Shown here in pieces: positions 54,623 through 64,000 of a stretch of DNA of 64,000 bases (the first letter of the stretch is position 1; each line of letters starts with the position of its first letter). The position numbers were made by a program, and so were the translations under genes. A model generated the notes under the pieces. That model worked only from the letters and a program-made list of their open reading frames with translations, was not told the origin of the DNA and searched no databases. This DNA is from Lamellibrachia satsuma (Eukaryota > Annelida > Polychaeta > Sabellida > Siboglinidae), in the NCBI GenBank assembly GCA_033239005.1, contig BSQZ01000099.1, positions 1,023,501 through 1,087,500 on the forward strand, given 5' to 3'.

Positions 54623-55063
54623 ATGAATTGTGCAAGGAAGTTCGCCGGAGAAAATCATCTTGTCTCTAACTTTTATCCAAAGCACAAATGCTTGAGGCTG
54701 TGTATTTGAAACAGTTGAATCCGTTTACCACTACAAACATGCCATCTTTGAAGGAGATAGAAAAGCAGCGATGAAAATCAAAGTGACACGAACTGGACAG
54801 CAAGCCAAACGGATTAGTAAAGCCATTAAACGAACACGATCACTGTCAGAATGGAAAGCGCAGAGGAGAAATAATATATGGTTGCTAGTACAAAGGAAAT
54901 TTAACGACGTTCATCTGAAGCAGTATCTTTTACCCACGGAGAAGTGCCACTGATCGAATGGGTGAGATCATGGAACGGTTACTGGGGTTTAAACAAATAA
55001 AGTGGAACTGGTCAGAACACGCTCAGACACATTTTGATGGAAATTCAAAGTTATCTGAGATGA
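54623..55063 (+). pseudogene. NADAR-domain gene, broken (duplication A)
   Basis: From the ATG at 54623: FAGENHLVSNFYP, then a frame change, ESVYHYKHAIFEGDRKAA, RTGQQAKRISKAIKRTRSLS (54771-54953) and, after more breaks, a G-Q-N-T-L-type end near 55010-55040. This is a NADAR domain of a different subtype from the Maverick one (longer helix, different insert). At least three frame breaks are present. Copy B has different breaks. Confidence 0.65.
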
Positions 55064-55234
55064 CAAACAAAAGGTAATATGGCCTGCCTTTGGCGAATAA
55101 CAGCTGTGCAAGTTAACGATGGGTCGTGGTTAGTACAGCGAGCGCGTGACTGATATCGAACTAACACGTGACCGACAAGGATGATGTGACACGAGACATT
55201 GTAGTTTAAACCTCATGTGATGTTGCGACATGAC
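55064..55234. other. Short noncoding stretch
   Basis: Shared with copy B. Contains GTGACCGACAAG-type sequence. No gene. Confidence 0.35.
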
Positions 55235-55574
55235 TGTTACTGTGATTGGTGGACAGAACGACGGGTGACAGGCGTCTGCGATGTATAAATATCTGCGGCC
55301 GGACTTGGCCGTCAATTCGCCTGTGCTCGCTGTGGTAACAAGTTCAAAAAGATGGATTTGGAGAGGGAAGTTGTGCGAGAGATGGCTGCTGCTCAACAAC
55401 AAGAGGGACTGATAAAGTCGAAGGTTGAACCTATTGATGGAAGGACTGTAGACTACGTAGCACCGACAAACGGAATGATCAAGATCCATTTCTTAGGAAC
55501 CAAGCTACAGGCGAGGGTCGAAAGTTGATGGTCTTCCCGTGCCTAGAAGTTTATTAATGATTTGTTACTGTGAT
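55235..55574 (+). mobile_element. 316-bp insertion with a 12-bp direct repeat (copy A only)
   Basis: TGTTACTGTGAT stands at 55235-55246 and 55563-55574; copy B has a single site there. The inserted DNA has a TATAAATA box (about 55283-55290) and a 58-codon ORF (55352-55528, MDLEREVVREMAAAQQQEGL). Its last 77 bp are also at 23625-23702. This looks like a recent small insertion. The family is not recognised. Confidence 0.6.
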
Positions 55575-55645
55575 GCATGTATCCTACACGCGTAGAAGTT
55601 AGATAGAAAACTCTTTCCTCCTCGTAAGTATATAGGACGAGTCAT
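55575..55645 (-). pseudogene. NADAR gene start fragment (duplication A)
   Basis: From the ATG at 55645 on the minus strand: MTRPIYLRGGKEF, then a stop, then frames matching LSNFYACRIHA in pieces. It aligns with the first 24 residues of the Maverick NADAR proteins (MNRPIYFR at 1344). The body of the gene is gone. Confidence 0.6.
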
Positions 55646-55649
55646 TCTG

Positions 55650-56273
55650 ATTTTATGCTGTTTAATGTTACATGCACTGTATTTATACATAAATGCATGC
55701 ATTTACATAAATGCATGCATATATACATATATTAATGCATATGCATGCATATGTCCACCAGTTTCCATCCAGCAATAACTTCCATAAGCCCATGGTGTTT
55801 TTATGCGTGATAAATGGGTTTTCGGATTCAATGTTGGTTAGTTGACTCTTATCGATGGGAGGAGTTGTTTACTGTTTCACGCAGAAGGTCTGGAATCGAT
55901 ACAACGTTGGTTTAGAACTCGTTGACTTTTTTTTTTACACGTGATAGATGGGATTTTGGTTTCAGCATCGATTCTCTGACACTTCTGTGACAGGCTTAAC
56001 GAACATGTTTTTCGTCGTGAAGGATGGCTTATTGTTATAGTGGGTTTGGGAGTTGATTATTAACATTCCAGTTTAATAATAATCTTATTATGGATGTTTT
56101 CTAACAAAACTGTCTGACTTTGATGGATTTGTTATTGTGTTATAGCAGCTTATGTCAGCTGTCTGCATTGTTTAGCGTTTCCTATATAAAGCCGTCCTCA
56201 GACAAGGTATTTCTTTATACACTTACCACCGTTCTATAACCGGCGTTCTGCTGTCGCCGTTGCCTCCGACATC
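55650..56273 (+). promoter_or_regulatory. Upstream region of the two-exon gene, copy A (TATA at 56183-56190)
   Basis: Holds ATGCAT-rich repeats (55690-55755) and TATATAAA at 56183-56190, about 85 nt before the ATG at 56274. Copy B lacks the piece 55650-56206 including this TATA box. No other gene. Confidence 0.5.
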
Positions 56274-57276
56274 ATGCTGCTGTCTAGCGTGGCTTTGTTT
56301 TCTGATCTGATGGAAGTGTACGTCGAGATTGGCGTCGCGTTGAGTCCGATACTGCATCGATCGTAAGTACATATTGTCCGTGGTTGTTTGCTGATACATA
56401 CTCCTGTGTTTTTAAAAGCTTTTAAAAGCGTCTACATAACACACACACAGTTTAACTTTAAGAGACATCTTTTATGCGGCTGTGACCTAGTTACAATGCT
56501 TCTTGCAAGCCGGCTGGTAGTCTGATTATAAATAGCACGCGCGTCGAGTCAGGCCGAGCGAGGTCGTGGGTCAGTGTTATCAGCTTTACGTGTACTAGTT
56601 TCTACGCGCCTGCAGTTGGCTGGCGGTGTAGCATTACATACGCGAGTTGGTTCCAAAGTACGCCTTTCGCCGCTCGCGGGTTTACTCATAGCTTATTATT
56701 AACAGATGCATGTGCTATTTAATAAATGTATATACGATACTTTTAACAAAGTCCTTTACCAGTGGCTCGATTTTTATGTGTCTTTCACTCTGGTTTTTCA
56801 GCTTCCATAGACACCACTGGCCAGCCGTGATGCAGAAGTTATGTACTCGCACACCGCGCATAGACGACGACGACAACGCCGGTGATGATGATGGCTATAA
56901 AACAGAGAGTTGGGACGATGAGTGTGATGCGTGCGCTTCCTTTCCCGATCCTAGAAAATTATGAGCTGGGGTTATGCAGGAACTCAGAATGATGCGACCG
57001 GTCGAGCGGGTTAACATGGAAATTACCATGGGATGCAACGCTATGGGCAAACCGAGACAACAACCTGCCAATGTTTATGCCGCCTTTGTAAAACACAAAG
57101 AATTGTGGCCTGCTGTCATGAAAGAAGTCCACCTGTTCAGACGACGTTCCGTGGTCGAAATGGAAATGTTGTGGGGGTGCAATGATCAAGGCGAGGTAGT
57201 AAAACGACCAGTACAACGACCTACAAAACTGATCGATAGACGAGGGAAATCACTGCCGCGACTGAACTTGTATTGA
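56274..57276 (+). pseudogene. Two-exon gene, copy A (premature stop)
   Basis: Exon 1 56274-56362 (MLLSSVALFSDLMEVYVEIG), donor TC|GTAAGT, phase 2; exon 2 from 56802 (FHRHHWPAVMQKL). An in-frame TGA at 56962-56964 stands where copy B has TGG. The rest is open to 57276 with LWPAVMKEVHLFRRRS. Promoter present, coding broken. Confidence 0.65.
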
Positions 57277-57492
57277 AATGGAAAACAAACAAGATGAACA
57301 CTATGATATATTACTATATTTATATGATTTTATATGCTTTTTAAAAGAAATAATGAAAGATATTTATATGACTTTATATGCTTTAATATATGGCTATTTT
57401 AAATGAAATAATGAACGTTATTTATATGCTGTAATATGATTAAATATATGGCTATTTTTGAAATAATTCACATGAATTTATGTTTTAATATG

Positions 57493-57533
<41 letters not shown>

Positions 57534-57740
57534 CATTTATTTTAAATAATGATATTACTATATTTATATGATTTTATGTGCTTTAATATGATTTGATATA
57601 TAACTATTTTTAAATAATTATATTACTATATTTATATGATTTTATGTGCTTTAATATGATGTATCGTTATTTTTAAATATTAAAGTTTCTTTGTGATTTC
57701 ATTCAATGAGGTGTTGTGTCTATTTTGTCGGTTAGCAACA
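57277..57740. repeat. AT-rich repeats after the two-exon gene, copy A
   Basis: Repeated TTATATGATTTTATATGCTTT-like units and a (TA)n run (about 57498-57528). No gene. Confidence 0.7.
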
Positions 57741-58089
57741 GATAGGGTAACGCGGGCCACAACGAACCAACGGTTAGGGTATCGCGGACTACATCGAACC
57801 AGGGATTAAATGTCTTGGAATAAAATTACAATTATTTCACTCCTCAAGGATCGGGGTAGCGGTCACGTTATAGGGTAGCGGTCACGGTACGGTAGCGGCG
57901 GTCACTACGTTGGGGGGGGTCAAGGGTCACCGCACATGAGATATATAAACAGGTCGGGATCATGTCAACATGTTGGGGTTATGACAGTTAGGGGGCGCTG
58001 GTGGTACCCAGAAGCCTCTAAACCGATAGTGACTTACCTGCTCTTTAGTGGGCTGCTCTTTTGAGGTCCCATTAGATCACTATAACTAC
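57741..58089. other. Spacer between the duplications
   Basis: Has GGGTAACG/GGGTATCG and GGGTAGCGGTCACG short repeats (57748-57900) like those at 28369-28462, a G run near 57911 and a terminal-type GTTAGGGGGCGCTGG near 57985. It may hold the right end of a further Maverick-type remnant. No gene. Confidence 0.45.
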
Positions 58090-58207
58090 TGTCATGGAAC
58101 CCCACAGGAACATTTGACAGTGCTTTTAGCCTTGGCGTCATTCCCATAAATAAATGTAGTTTTTGCCCGTATACCGATGCCATATTTGTTCTCTTTACTT
58201 GTGATGA

Positions 58208-58420
58208 ATGTGTTTTGAAATGCCAGAAAAGTGCACTTTCCAAGATAGATGGCTGGCAGATGAGAGATACATAGATTGGATTTTAAAGGATGCAGCTGAC
58301 AAATACTTCGCAAAGTGCGCAGTTTGTGTAAAGCGTTTAAGCCTCGCCAGCATGGGCGAATTGGTCGTTTGGAAACATGCTGATACAGATGGACACAAGA
58401 CAAAATTGAAACGCCATTAG
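58208..58420 (+). CDS. Zinc-finger fragment, copy B
   Basis: Same as 53597-53880 with few changes (KCTFQDRWLADERYIDW); a TAG ends it after TKLKRH. Confidence 0.5.
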   Translation: MCFEMPEKCTFQDRWLADERYIDWILKDAADKYFAKCAVCVKRLSLASMGELVVWKHADTDGHKTKLKRH

Positions 58421-59242
58421 TCAGATTCTCGATGGGGGTACAGGATTGCTGCACGCCTGAGTACTAATTTTTTTTGCTAGTGTACCGTAGAAGGTCCTTA
58501 TAAAAAGGAGAAGTCCTTATAAGGTTCTTATATCTGAAGTCAACAAATCCGTACAAACCCGCTCAAGCTAAAAGACCACGAGGAGATTCTTCCGAGTCAG
58601 ATGATAGTAGTATATATTTACATTTCAATCCCATTTTGAGGTGGAGATTTGAGGCGGAGGCATCGGTTGTCTTCTGTGTTAAATTATAGAAGGGGTGGAT
58701 TTATTCATGGAAATGTTGAGACGATCCCTAAAATGTTGAAACGATCCCATAGCATTCGAATCCCAGCTTATTAGACCTGTGGTGCATAAGGGGTTGACTA
58801 AAAAATTATAAGGGGTCATCTCTCAGGAAATATTGAGATGCTCCCTTCTTGAAATCGCAGTTAAAATTTACTGACAGTTTTCCGAAGAGAACAAACAGTA
58901 TGAAGCCTATTTCAACGCAGGCTGTGAGCATATCGTTGACCGGAAATGGCGGCGACATCGTGGGTAGAATGTGTCTAATGAAAAACGTGAAGGTGAGCAT
59001 AACAAGAAGGCTATAGACTGCTAGTCAAGTGGAGGCCTTTACAAAGAAACGGGTAATCACGGAATGCAACAGACATGCGGTAAACAAGATAATCATGACT
59101 CACGGAATGCAGTAAACAAGATAAGCATGTCAAGAATAAGCGATCCATCATAGCTGAAGGGAGTTCGCAGAAAGGGAAAAAGCTAGTGCACTGGGTACAT
59201 ATAAATAGCGGACTATGAGAATATATTAAGCATAAACGCAAT
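58421..59242. other. Noncoding stretch in duplication B
   Basis: Equivalent to 53881-54622. No gene is seen. Confidence 0.4.
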
Positions 59243-59682
59243 ATGAATTGTGCAGGGAAGTTCGCCGGAGAAAATCATCTTGTCTCTAACTTTTATCCAA
59301 GCACAAATGCTTGAGGCTGTGTATTTGAAACAGTTGAATCCGCTTACCAGTACAAACATGCCATCTTTGAAGGAGATAGAAAAGCAGCGATGAAAATCAA
59401 AGTGACACGAACTGGACAGCAAACCAAACGGATTAGTAATGCCATTAAACGAACACGACCACTGTCAGAATGGAAAGCGCAGAGGAGAAATAAATGTGGT
59501 TGCTAGTACAAAGGAAATTTAACGACGTTCATCTGAAGCAGTATATTTTACCCACGGGAGAAGTGCCACTGATCGAATGGGTGAGATCATGGAAAGGTTA
59601 CTGAGGTTTAAACAAATCAAGTGGAACTGGTCAGAACACGCTCAGACACATTTTGATGGAAATTCAAAGTTATCTGAGATGA
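59243..59682 (+). pseudogene. NADAR-domain gene, broken (duplication B)
   Basis: Same gene as 54623-55063. Frame breaks near 59308 and 59490, and a TGA near 59603 where copy A has TGG. Readable pieces: VSNFYPSTNA region, AYQYKHAIFEGDRKAA, LIEWVRSWKGY, SGTGQNTLRHILMEIQ. Confidence 0.65.
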
Positions 59683-59863
59683 CAAACAAAAGGTAATATG
59701 GCCTGCCTTTGGCGAATAACAGCTGTGCAAGTTAACGATGGGTCGTGGATAGTACAGCTAGCGGGTGACTGATATCGAACTAACACGTGACCGACAAGTA
59801 TGATGTGACACGAGACATTGTAGTTTAAACCTCACGTGAAGTTGCGACACGACTGTTACTGTG

Positions 59864-59936
59864 AAGCATGTATCCTACACGCGTAGAAGTTAGATAGAAA
59901 ACTCTTTCCTCCTCGAAAGTATATAGGACGAGTCAT
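59864..59936 (-). pseudogene. NADAR gene start fragment (duplication B)
   Basis: Minus strand from the ATG at 59936: MTRPIYFRGGKEF, then a stop. Same as 55575-55645. Confidence 0.6.
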
Positions 59937-60007
59937 TCTGGTATTTCTTTATACACTTACCACCGTTCTATAACCGGCGTTCTGCTGTCGCCGTTGCCTC
60001 CGACATC

Positions 60008-60974
60008 ATGCTGCTGTCTAGCGTGGCTTTGTTTTCTGATCTGATGGAAGAGTACGTCGAGATTGGCGTCGCGTTGAGTCCGATACTGCATCGATCGTAA
60101 GTACATATTGTCCGTGGTTGTTTGCTGATACATACTTCTGTGTTTTTAAAAGCTTTTAAAAGCGTCTACATAACACACACACAGTTTAACTTTAAGAGAC
60201 ATCTTTTATGCGGCTGTGACCTAGTTACAATTCTTCTTGTAAGCCGGCTGGTAGTCTGATTATAAATAGCACGCGCGTCGAGTCAGGCCGAGCGAGGTCG
60301 TGGGTCAGTGTGATCAGCTTTACGTGTACTAGTTTCTACGCGCCTGCAGTTGGCTGGCGGTGTAGCATTACATACGCGAGTTGGTTCCATAGCTTATTAT
60401 TAACAGATGCATGTGCTATTTAATAAATGTATATACGATACTTTTAACAAAGTCCTTTACCGGTGGCTCGATTTTTATGTATCTTTCACTCTGGTTTTTC
60501 AGCTTCCATAGACACCACTGGCCAGCCGTGATGCAGGAGTTATGTACTCGCACACCGCGCATAGACGACGACAACGCCGGTGATGATGATGGCTATGAAA
60601 CAGAGAGTTGGGACGATGAGTGTGATGCGTGCGCTTCCTTTCTCGATCCTAGAAAATTATGGGCTGGGGTTATGCAGGAACTCGGAATGATGCGACCGGT
60701 CGAGCGGGTTAACATGGAAATTACCATGCGATGCAACGCTATGGGCAAACCGAGACAACAACCTGCCAATGTTTATGCCGCCTTTGTAAAACACAAAGAA
60801 TTGTGGCCTGCTGTCATGAAAGAAGTCCACCTGTTCAGACGACGTTCCGTGGTCGAAATGGAAATGTTGTGGGGGTGCAATGATCAAGGCGAGGTAGTAA
60901 AACGACCAGTACAACGACCTACAAAACTGATCGATAGACGAGGGAAATCACTGCCGCGACTGAACTTGTATTGA
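60008..60974 (+). CDS. Two-exon gene, copy B (open reading frame intact)
   Basis: Exon 1 60008-60096 (MLLSSVALFSDLMEEYVEIG), intron 60097-60502 (GTAAGT to TTTTCAG, phase 2), exon 2 60503-60974; 186 aa. Motifs HWPAVMQELC, LWAGVMQELG and LWPAVMKEV show the three-fold W-x-x-V-M repeat best. The usual upstream TATA is deleted, so expression is doubtful. The tail is basic (KLIDRRGKSLPRLNLY). Confidence 0.6.
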
Positions 60975-61196
60975 AATGGAAAACAAACAAGATGAACACT
61001 ATGATATATTACTATATTTATATGACTTTATATGCTTTTTAAATGAAATAATGAAAGATATTTATATGACTTTATATGCTTTAATATATGGCTATTTTTA
61101 AATGAAATAATGAACGTTATTTATATGCTTTAATATGATTAAATATATGGCTATTTTTGAAATAATTCACATGAATTTGTGTTTTAATATGATTTG

Positions 61197-61249
<53 letters not shown>

Positions 61250-61344
61250 AAATAATGATATTACTATATTTATATGATTTTATGTGCTTTAATATGATTT
61301 GATATATAACTATTTTTAAATAATTCTATGAATTATGTAGCCAA
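60975..61344. repeat. AT-rich repeats after the two-exon gene, copy B
   Basis: Same as 57277-57619, with a longer (TA)n run (61203-61246). No gene. Confidence 0.7.
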
Positions 61345-62134
61345 CTTGAAGTCTTGCAGTGGCACGATTTCATAAGGCAGACAGCAATCTTCATGTCTAA
61401 GAGACACTCATGAATCACTTCAGCCAGGCCATTTTCTTGTAGTCTTTGACTTTACAGAAAACTACTCTTGTCATACAAGATGAGGCACAATCCTTCCGTC
61501 GGAATAACACACAGGCAACACTGCACCCATTTGTTTGCTGCTATAGTGACGCAGGAAATGACTGTGTGTCACGTGTTAGTTACGTTGTCATGTCTGACTG
61601 TAACAGACATGACACCATTGCTGTGTACCTCTTCCAAAAAACACCTCGTCAACTTCCTCACTGCACAATTTACAGCTGTGCAACGAATCATCTACTTCTC
61701 TGATGGCTGCGCCGGTCCATATAAGAACTTCAAAAAACTTTCTCAACCTCTGCCACCATGAACAGCTAGGGCTTTGGAATAAGTGCCGAGTGGCACTTTT
61801 TTGCAACTTCACATGGGAACTTGCGGCAAACGCTAGTCTATAAAGACCGTATGATCATCATGTCACCACACCAATGCAGTTCTTTGAATTTGCATCAGTC
61901 CACATTCCAGCAATAAAGTTCTGCTTTTCAACCACAGAAGAGTACTATGAAGAAGCAACTCTTCTCGCAAGCCATTTGCAAAGAGCTAAAACAATAGCGG
62001 GAACACAGCAGCTACACTCCTTTAAGCCATTATCACTGAATCACTTGGAAGTTGCACTATATTCTACATCTTCCTTCAATCAATCAATCAATCAATCCTT
62101 TAAAAAGAGAAGAGGTTGTGACAGCCCAGTGTGA
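61345..62134 (+). pseudogene. Degenerate transposon-derived protein gene
   Basis: Pieces in changing frames: LQWHDFI, VIQDEAQSF, NNTQATLHPFVCCY, YFSDGCAGPYKNFKKL and FGISAEWHFFATSHG. I recall this string of motifs from a large family of repeat-derived proteins in cnidarian and mollusc genomes. At least five frame breaks. A short AATC tandem repeat is near 62075-62095. Confidence 0.5.
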
Positions 62135-62310
62135 TGACCTCAGTCTGGCTGGAGTGGGTCTCTGGCTGGAGTAGTAGCTTCATCACAGTTGTTGCAGGCC
62201 TAGCACTATAGGCCACTGCCCTCCCCATCTTTCTATATATTATACTGAAATCTGGGGCCCCCTATTCATTCTCCCGCCATCGTGGTGAAAGAACACGGGT
62301 CATCAACAAA

Positions 62311-62506
62311 ATGGATATTTATATCAAAGTTAAGCTGAAAACGGGAGCATATACATTGAAATCTCACTGTGGAAAATTGGGAATATGGAAGAAGTTCGGA
62401 ACGGTAGTTGACGAAGAAGGGAAGGAATTACTATTGGTGGCTTGTATAAAATGTATGCAAGTTCTGACGTATTCACGGAATTGTGGTACATCGCACCTAA
62501 ACAGGT
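62311..62506 (+). CDS. BED-type zinc-finger exon
   Basis: Reads LGIWKKFGTVVDEEGKELLL, then VACIKCMQVLTYSRNCGTSH and LNR. This is a BED finger (W-K-x-F-G; C-x2-C; H), as found at the N-terminus of hAT transposases and related proteins. It ends at GTCAGT, a possible donor. The ATG is at 62311. No transposase domain follows; the gene is partial. Confidence 0.6.
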
Positions 62507-62520
62507 CAGTGTATAATTAA

Positions 62521-62965
62521 TGAATTGTAATAAAATAAAACAACCTAAATAATGTATCCTAAGTAGTAATAGTCACGTGATACTAGTATTAGGTACAAAG
62601 CAAACTGGATAATGATGATGTGTTGATAGAATTTGGTCCCATTATGTTCTGTGACTCTACAAACTGAACTGAAAACATATCATGTTGATAAAATTTGGTT
62701 CCATGAAATTTTTTCTGTTCTGTACACAGAAAAAATTTCACACCTGCTTCATAAGGTGACAGTTTATTCAACCCAAACCTGAGATCGATGAAGGTGTTGC
62801 CATCAGCGAGTAAGGACGAGGTCCTCGCCCACATCCGAGAGCAGTTCACTCAACTCTCAGAGGAGACAAAGTACACCGCACTGTCACACACCCGGCGCAC
62901 AATACCGCATCACGGGCGCGACCAAGGGGTGCGATAAGATTGCGCGCCACAGACAGTAGCAGGCC
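62521..62965. other. Noncoding; right part is an RPA-type promoter
   Basis: Nothing coding in 62521-62870 except a weak ERDEVLAHIREQF-like reading. From about 62910 the block GGGCGCGACCAAGGGGTGCG, then GATTGCGCGCC, matches the region upstream of the Maverick RPA-like genes. Confidence 0.45.
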
Positions 62966-62974
62966 TATATAAAG
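62966..62974 (+). promoter_or_regulatory. TATA box of the RPA-like/spliced gene, right-hand copy
   Basis: TATATAAAG about 95 nt before the ATG at 63065; the spacing is as in the Mavericks. Confidence 0.6.
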
Positions 62975-63064
62975 TGGCTCGCAGTTAACCAGACACACAC
63001 TCGCTTTCCGATCGCCCAGCACAAGTCGAATAGTTCGTCACCAGCACCAGCATCAACAGAAAGA

Positions 63065-63432
63065 ATGGCAGCGCAGCAGGTTACCGCCGATGAGATGACG
63101 ATCACGCGTCTCGAAAACGAAGTAAGTAACAGAAATTATAAATTTACACGGCCAATTCATCGATGGCAGCGGGTTCCAACCTATCGATTCTGTCTGCGTG
63201 TCCTCCTACAGGATGCCATTGGGAGTGAAGTGTGGGCAACGTTGTTTAACGAAAAGGCAGTTAAGGTGTTGGGATTTACGGCTAACGCTTACACGAGCAT
63301 GACGTCAGACACCGAGCGGTACGAGGCACTGGATATGTTGCGGGGGCTCGTGTTATGGCGACCGTTAGGAAGCGCGTAGCAGGACAGTATGTCAATTACA
63401 CAGTGTCAGAACTGGAAGTAATGGTCGTGTAA
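63065..63432 (+). pseudogene. RPA70-like gene lacking the zinc ribbon (right-hand copy)
   Basis: Starts MAAQQVTADEMTITRLENEV, then jumps from FTRP directly to IHRWQRVPTYRF: about 36 codons including most of the zinc ribbon are deleted in frame. The OB part LLQDAIGSEVWATLF, VLGFTANAY is kept. A one-base loss near 63345 shifts the end; the expected tail (AGQYVNYTVSELEVMVV) is in the next frame, ending at 63432. The donor at 63122 (GAA|GTAAGT) is kept. Confidence 0.65.
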
Positions 63433-63444
63433 CTCTGTTGACAG

Positions 63445-63990
63445 GATGATGCCGGCGTCGCCGCTGCCCCTGCTACAAGCAGTGACGTCGTCATCGTCGG
63501 GAACGGAAGAGAGAAGGTAATGGAATGGTTACGTAATAATAGTTCCGAAATACTATTCTCCTCCTCGGTTGAAAGTTGTTCACCGCCATCCCTCATTATG
63601 ATAACAGATGACGAGGGGGAGGATAGTACGTCACAGCCTGACGTCATATCCATAAGTAGTAGTAGCGACGAGATGGAGGCTACGGTGAGTGGTCTAGATA
63701 GGATACGTGATCGATCCGAAGCCATGACGAACGAAAATAACTTTTTTAAAGCACTAGAGGTCGCCAGCGTCCAGTATGCCTGTGACGAGGTGAACAGCAT
63801 ACTTAATTTAAAGGACAACAAGGAGCAGTACGTACCATCGTCCAGCATGGTCATGCACATCTTGCGGTGGCTATCTATAGAGGTCACCGCAACGTGTGCG
63901 AACATGCAGTGGCGACACGATGTGTCAGAGATGGTTAGAAAGACTCTCATCGAACGATACACAGATAGACAGGGCGATACAGACGATTAG
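63445..63990 (+). CDS. Accessory gene exon 2 and conserved domain, right-hand copy (window ends inside the gene)
   Basis: Exon 2 starts after TGTTGACAG (63444), reads in frame into MEWLRNNSSEILF (ATG 63520) and ends at 63684 (MEAT, donor ACG|GTGAGT). The intron-retained reading continues (LDRIRDRSEAMTNENNFFKA, QYVPSSSMVMHILRWL) to a stop at 63988-63990. Exon 3 would lie beyond the window. Exon 1 is 63065-63121. This plus-strand copy suggests another Maverick-type element extends to the right. Confidence 0.65.
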   Translation, partial: DDAGVAAAPATSSDVVIVGNGREKVMEWLRNNSSEILFSSSVESCSPPSLIMITDDEGEDSTSQPDVISISSSSDEMEATVSGLDRIRDRSEAMTNENNFFKALEVASVQYACDEVNSILNLKDNKEQYVPSSSMVMHILRWLSIEVTATCANMQWRHDVSEMVRKTLIERYTDRQGDTDD

Positions 63991-64000
63991 TGCGCACTAT

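Larger units (their letters stand above)
53490..57619 (+). repeat. Segmental duplication, copy A
   Basis: Nearly identical to 58090-61324. Contains a zinc-finger ORF, a broken NADAR gene (plus), a NADAR start fragment (minus) and a two-exon gene (plus). It is longer than copy B by three blocks: 55247-55574, about 55650-56206 and about 56655-56687. Confidence 0.9.
58090..61324 (+). repeat. Segmental duplication, copy B
   Basis: Matches 53490-57619 with the three missing blocks named there. Direct orientation, about 4.6 kb downstream of copy A. Confidence 0.9.

Noticed and set aside
57480..58100. Right terminus of another full Maverick
   Set aside because: A GGGGGCGCT motif is present, but no AGTAGTATAC-type end or target duplication could be paired.

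Overview
This is animal (metazoan) genomic DNA, probably from a marine invertebrate; a mollusc is my guess from the transposon families, and nothing proves the species. I see no conventional host gene. Almost everything is mobile DNA, much of it nested.

The core is two nearly full-length Maverick/Polinton elements in the same orientation. Maverick 1 is 3936-21784, with terminal inverted repeats of about 210 bp and a perfect 6-bp target duplication CACGTC. Maverick 2 is 31763-49748, with repeats of about 200 bp and target duplication GATGGC. Each has a left block of 13 closely packed minus-strand genes: PolB, packaging ATPase, two conserved unknowns, three small membrane proteins, retroviral-type integrase, another membrane protein, penton, a basic protein, major capsid protein and adenain-like protease. 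Each also has a right accessory arm: a minus-strand alternatively spliced gene that includes an RPA70-like ssDNA-binding ORF, a minus-strand NADAR-domain gene, and a divergent plus-strand two-exon gene. The two copies carry different lesions, mostly single-base losses in homopolymers.

Maverick 1 lies in an intron of a MADF-domain gene (exons 3604-3769 and 22032-22211) that sits beside a PIF/Harbinger DDE transposase (22418-23124, minus). Maverick 2 lies in the integrase of a degenerate gypsy-type retrotransposon (about 24386-31762 and 49749-51030) with gag, protease, RT/RNase H, integrase and an env-like ORF. A 15-codon piece of its RT has expanded into a 21-copy minisatellite (29126-30079).

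The rest holds diverged remnants of the same accessory arm: 1-3340, 25655-28790, 51030-52290, 52912-53223, a segmental duplication (53490-57619 and 58090-61324), and a partial copy at 62880-64000. Remnants of a BED zinc-finger protein and a transposon-derived ORF lie at 61345-62506.

The most novel signal is the accessory arm. NADAR domains (known in other systems to remove ADP-ribose from guanine), an RPA-like protein, and a two-exon family with a repeated W-x-x-V-M motif occur together again and again. The RPA-like ORF starts with the first exon of a spliced transcript, and the donor, acceptor and phase are the same in three independent copies.
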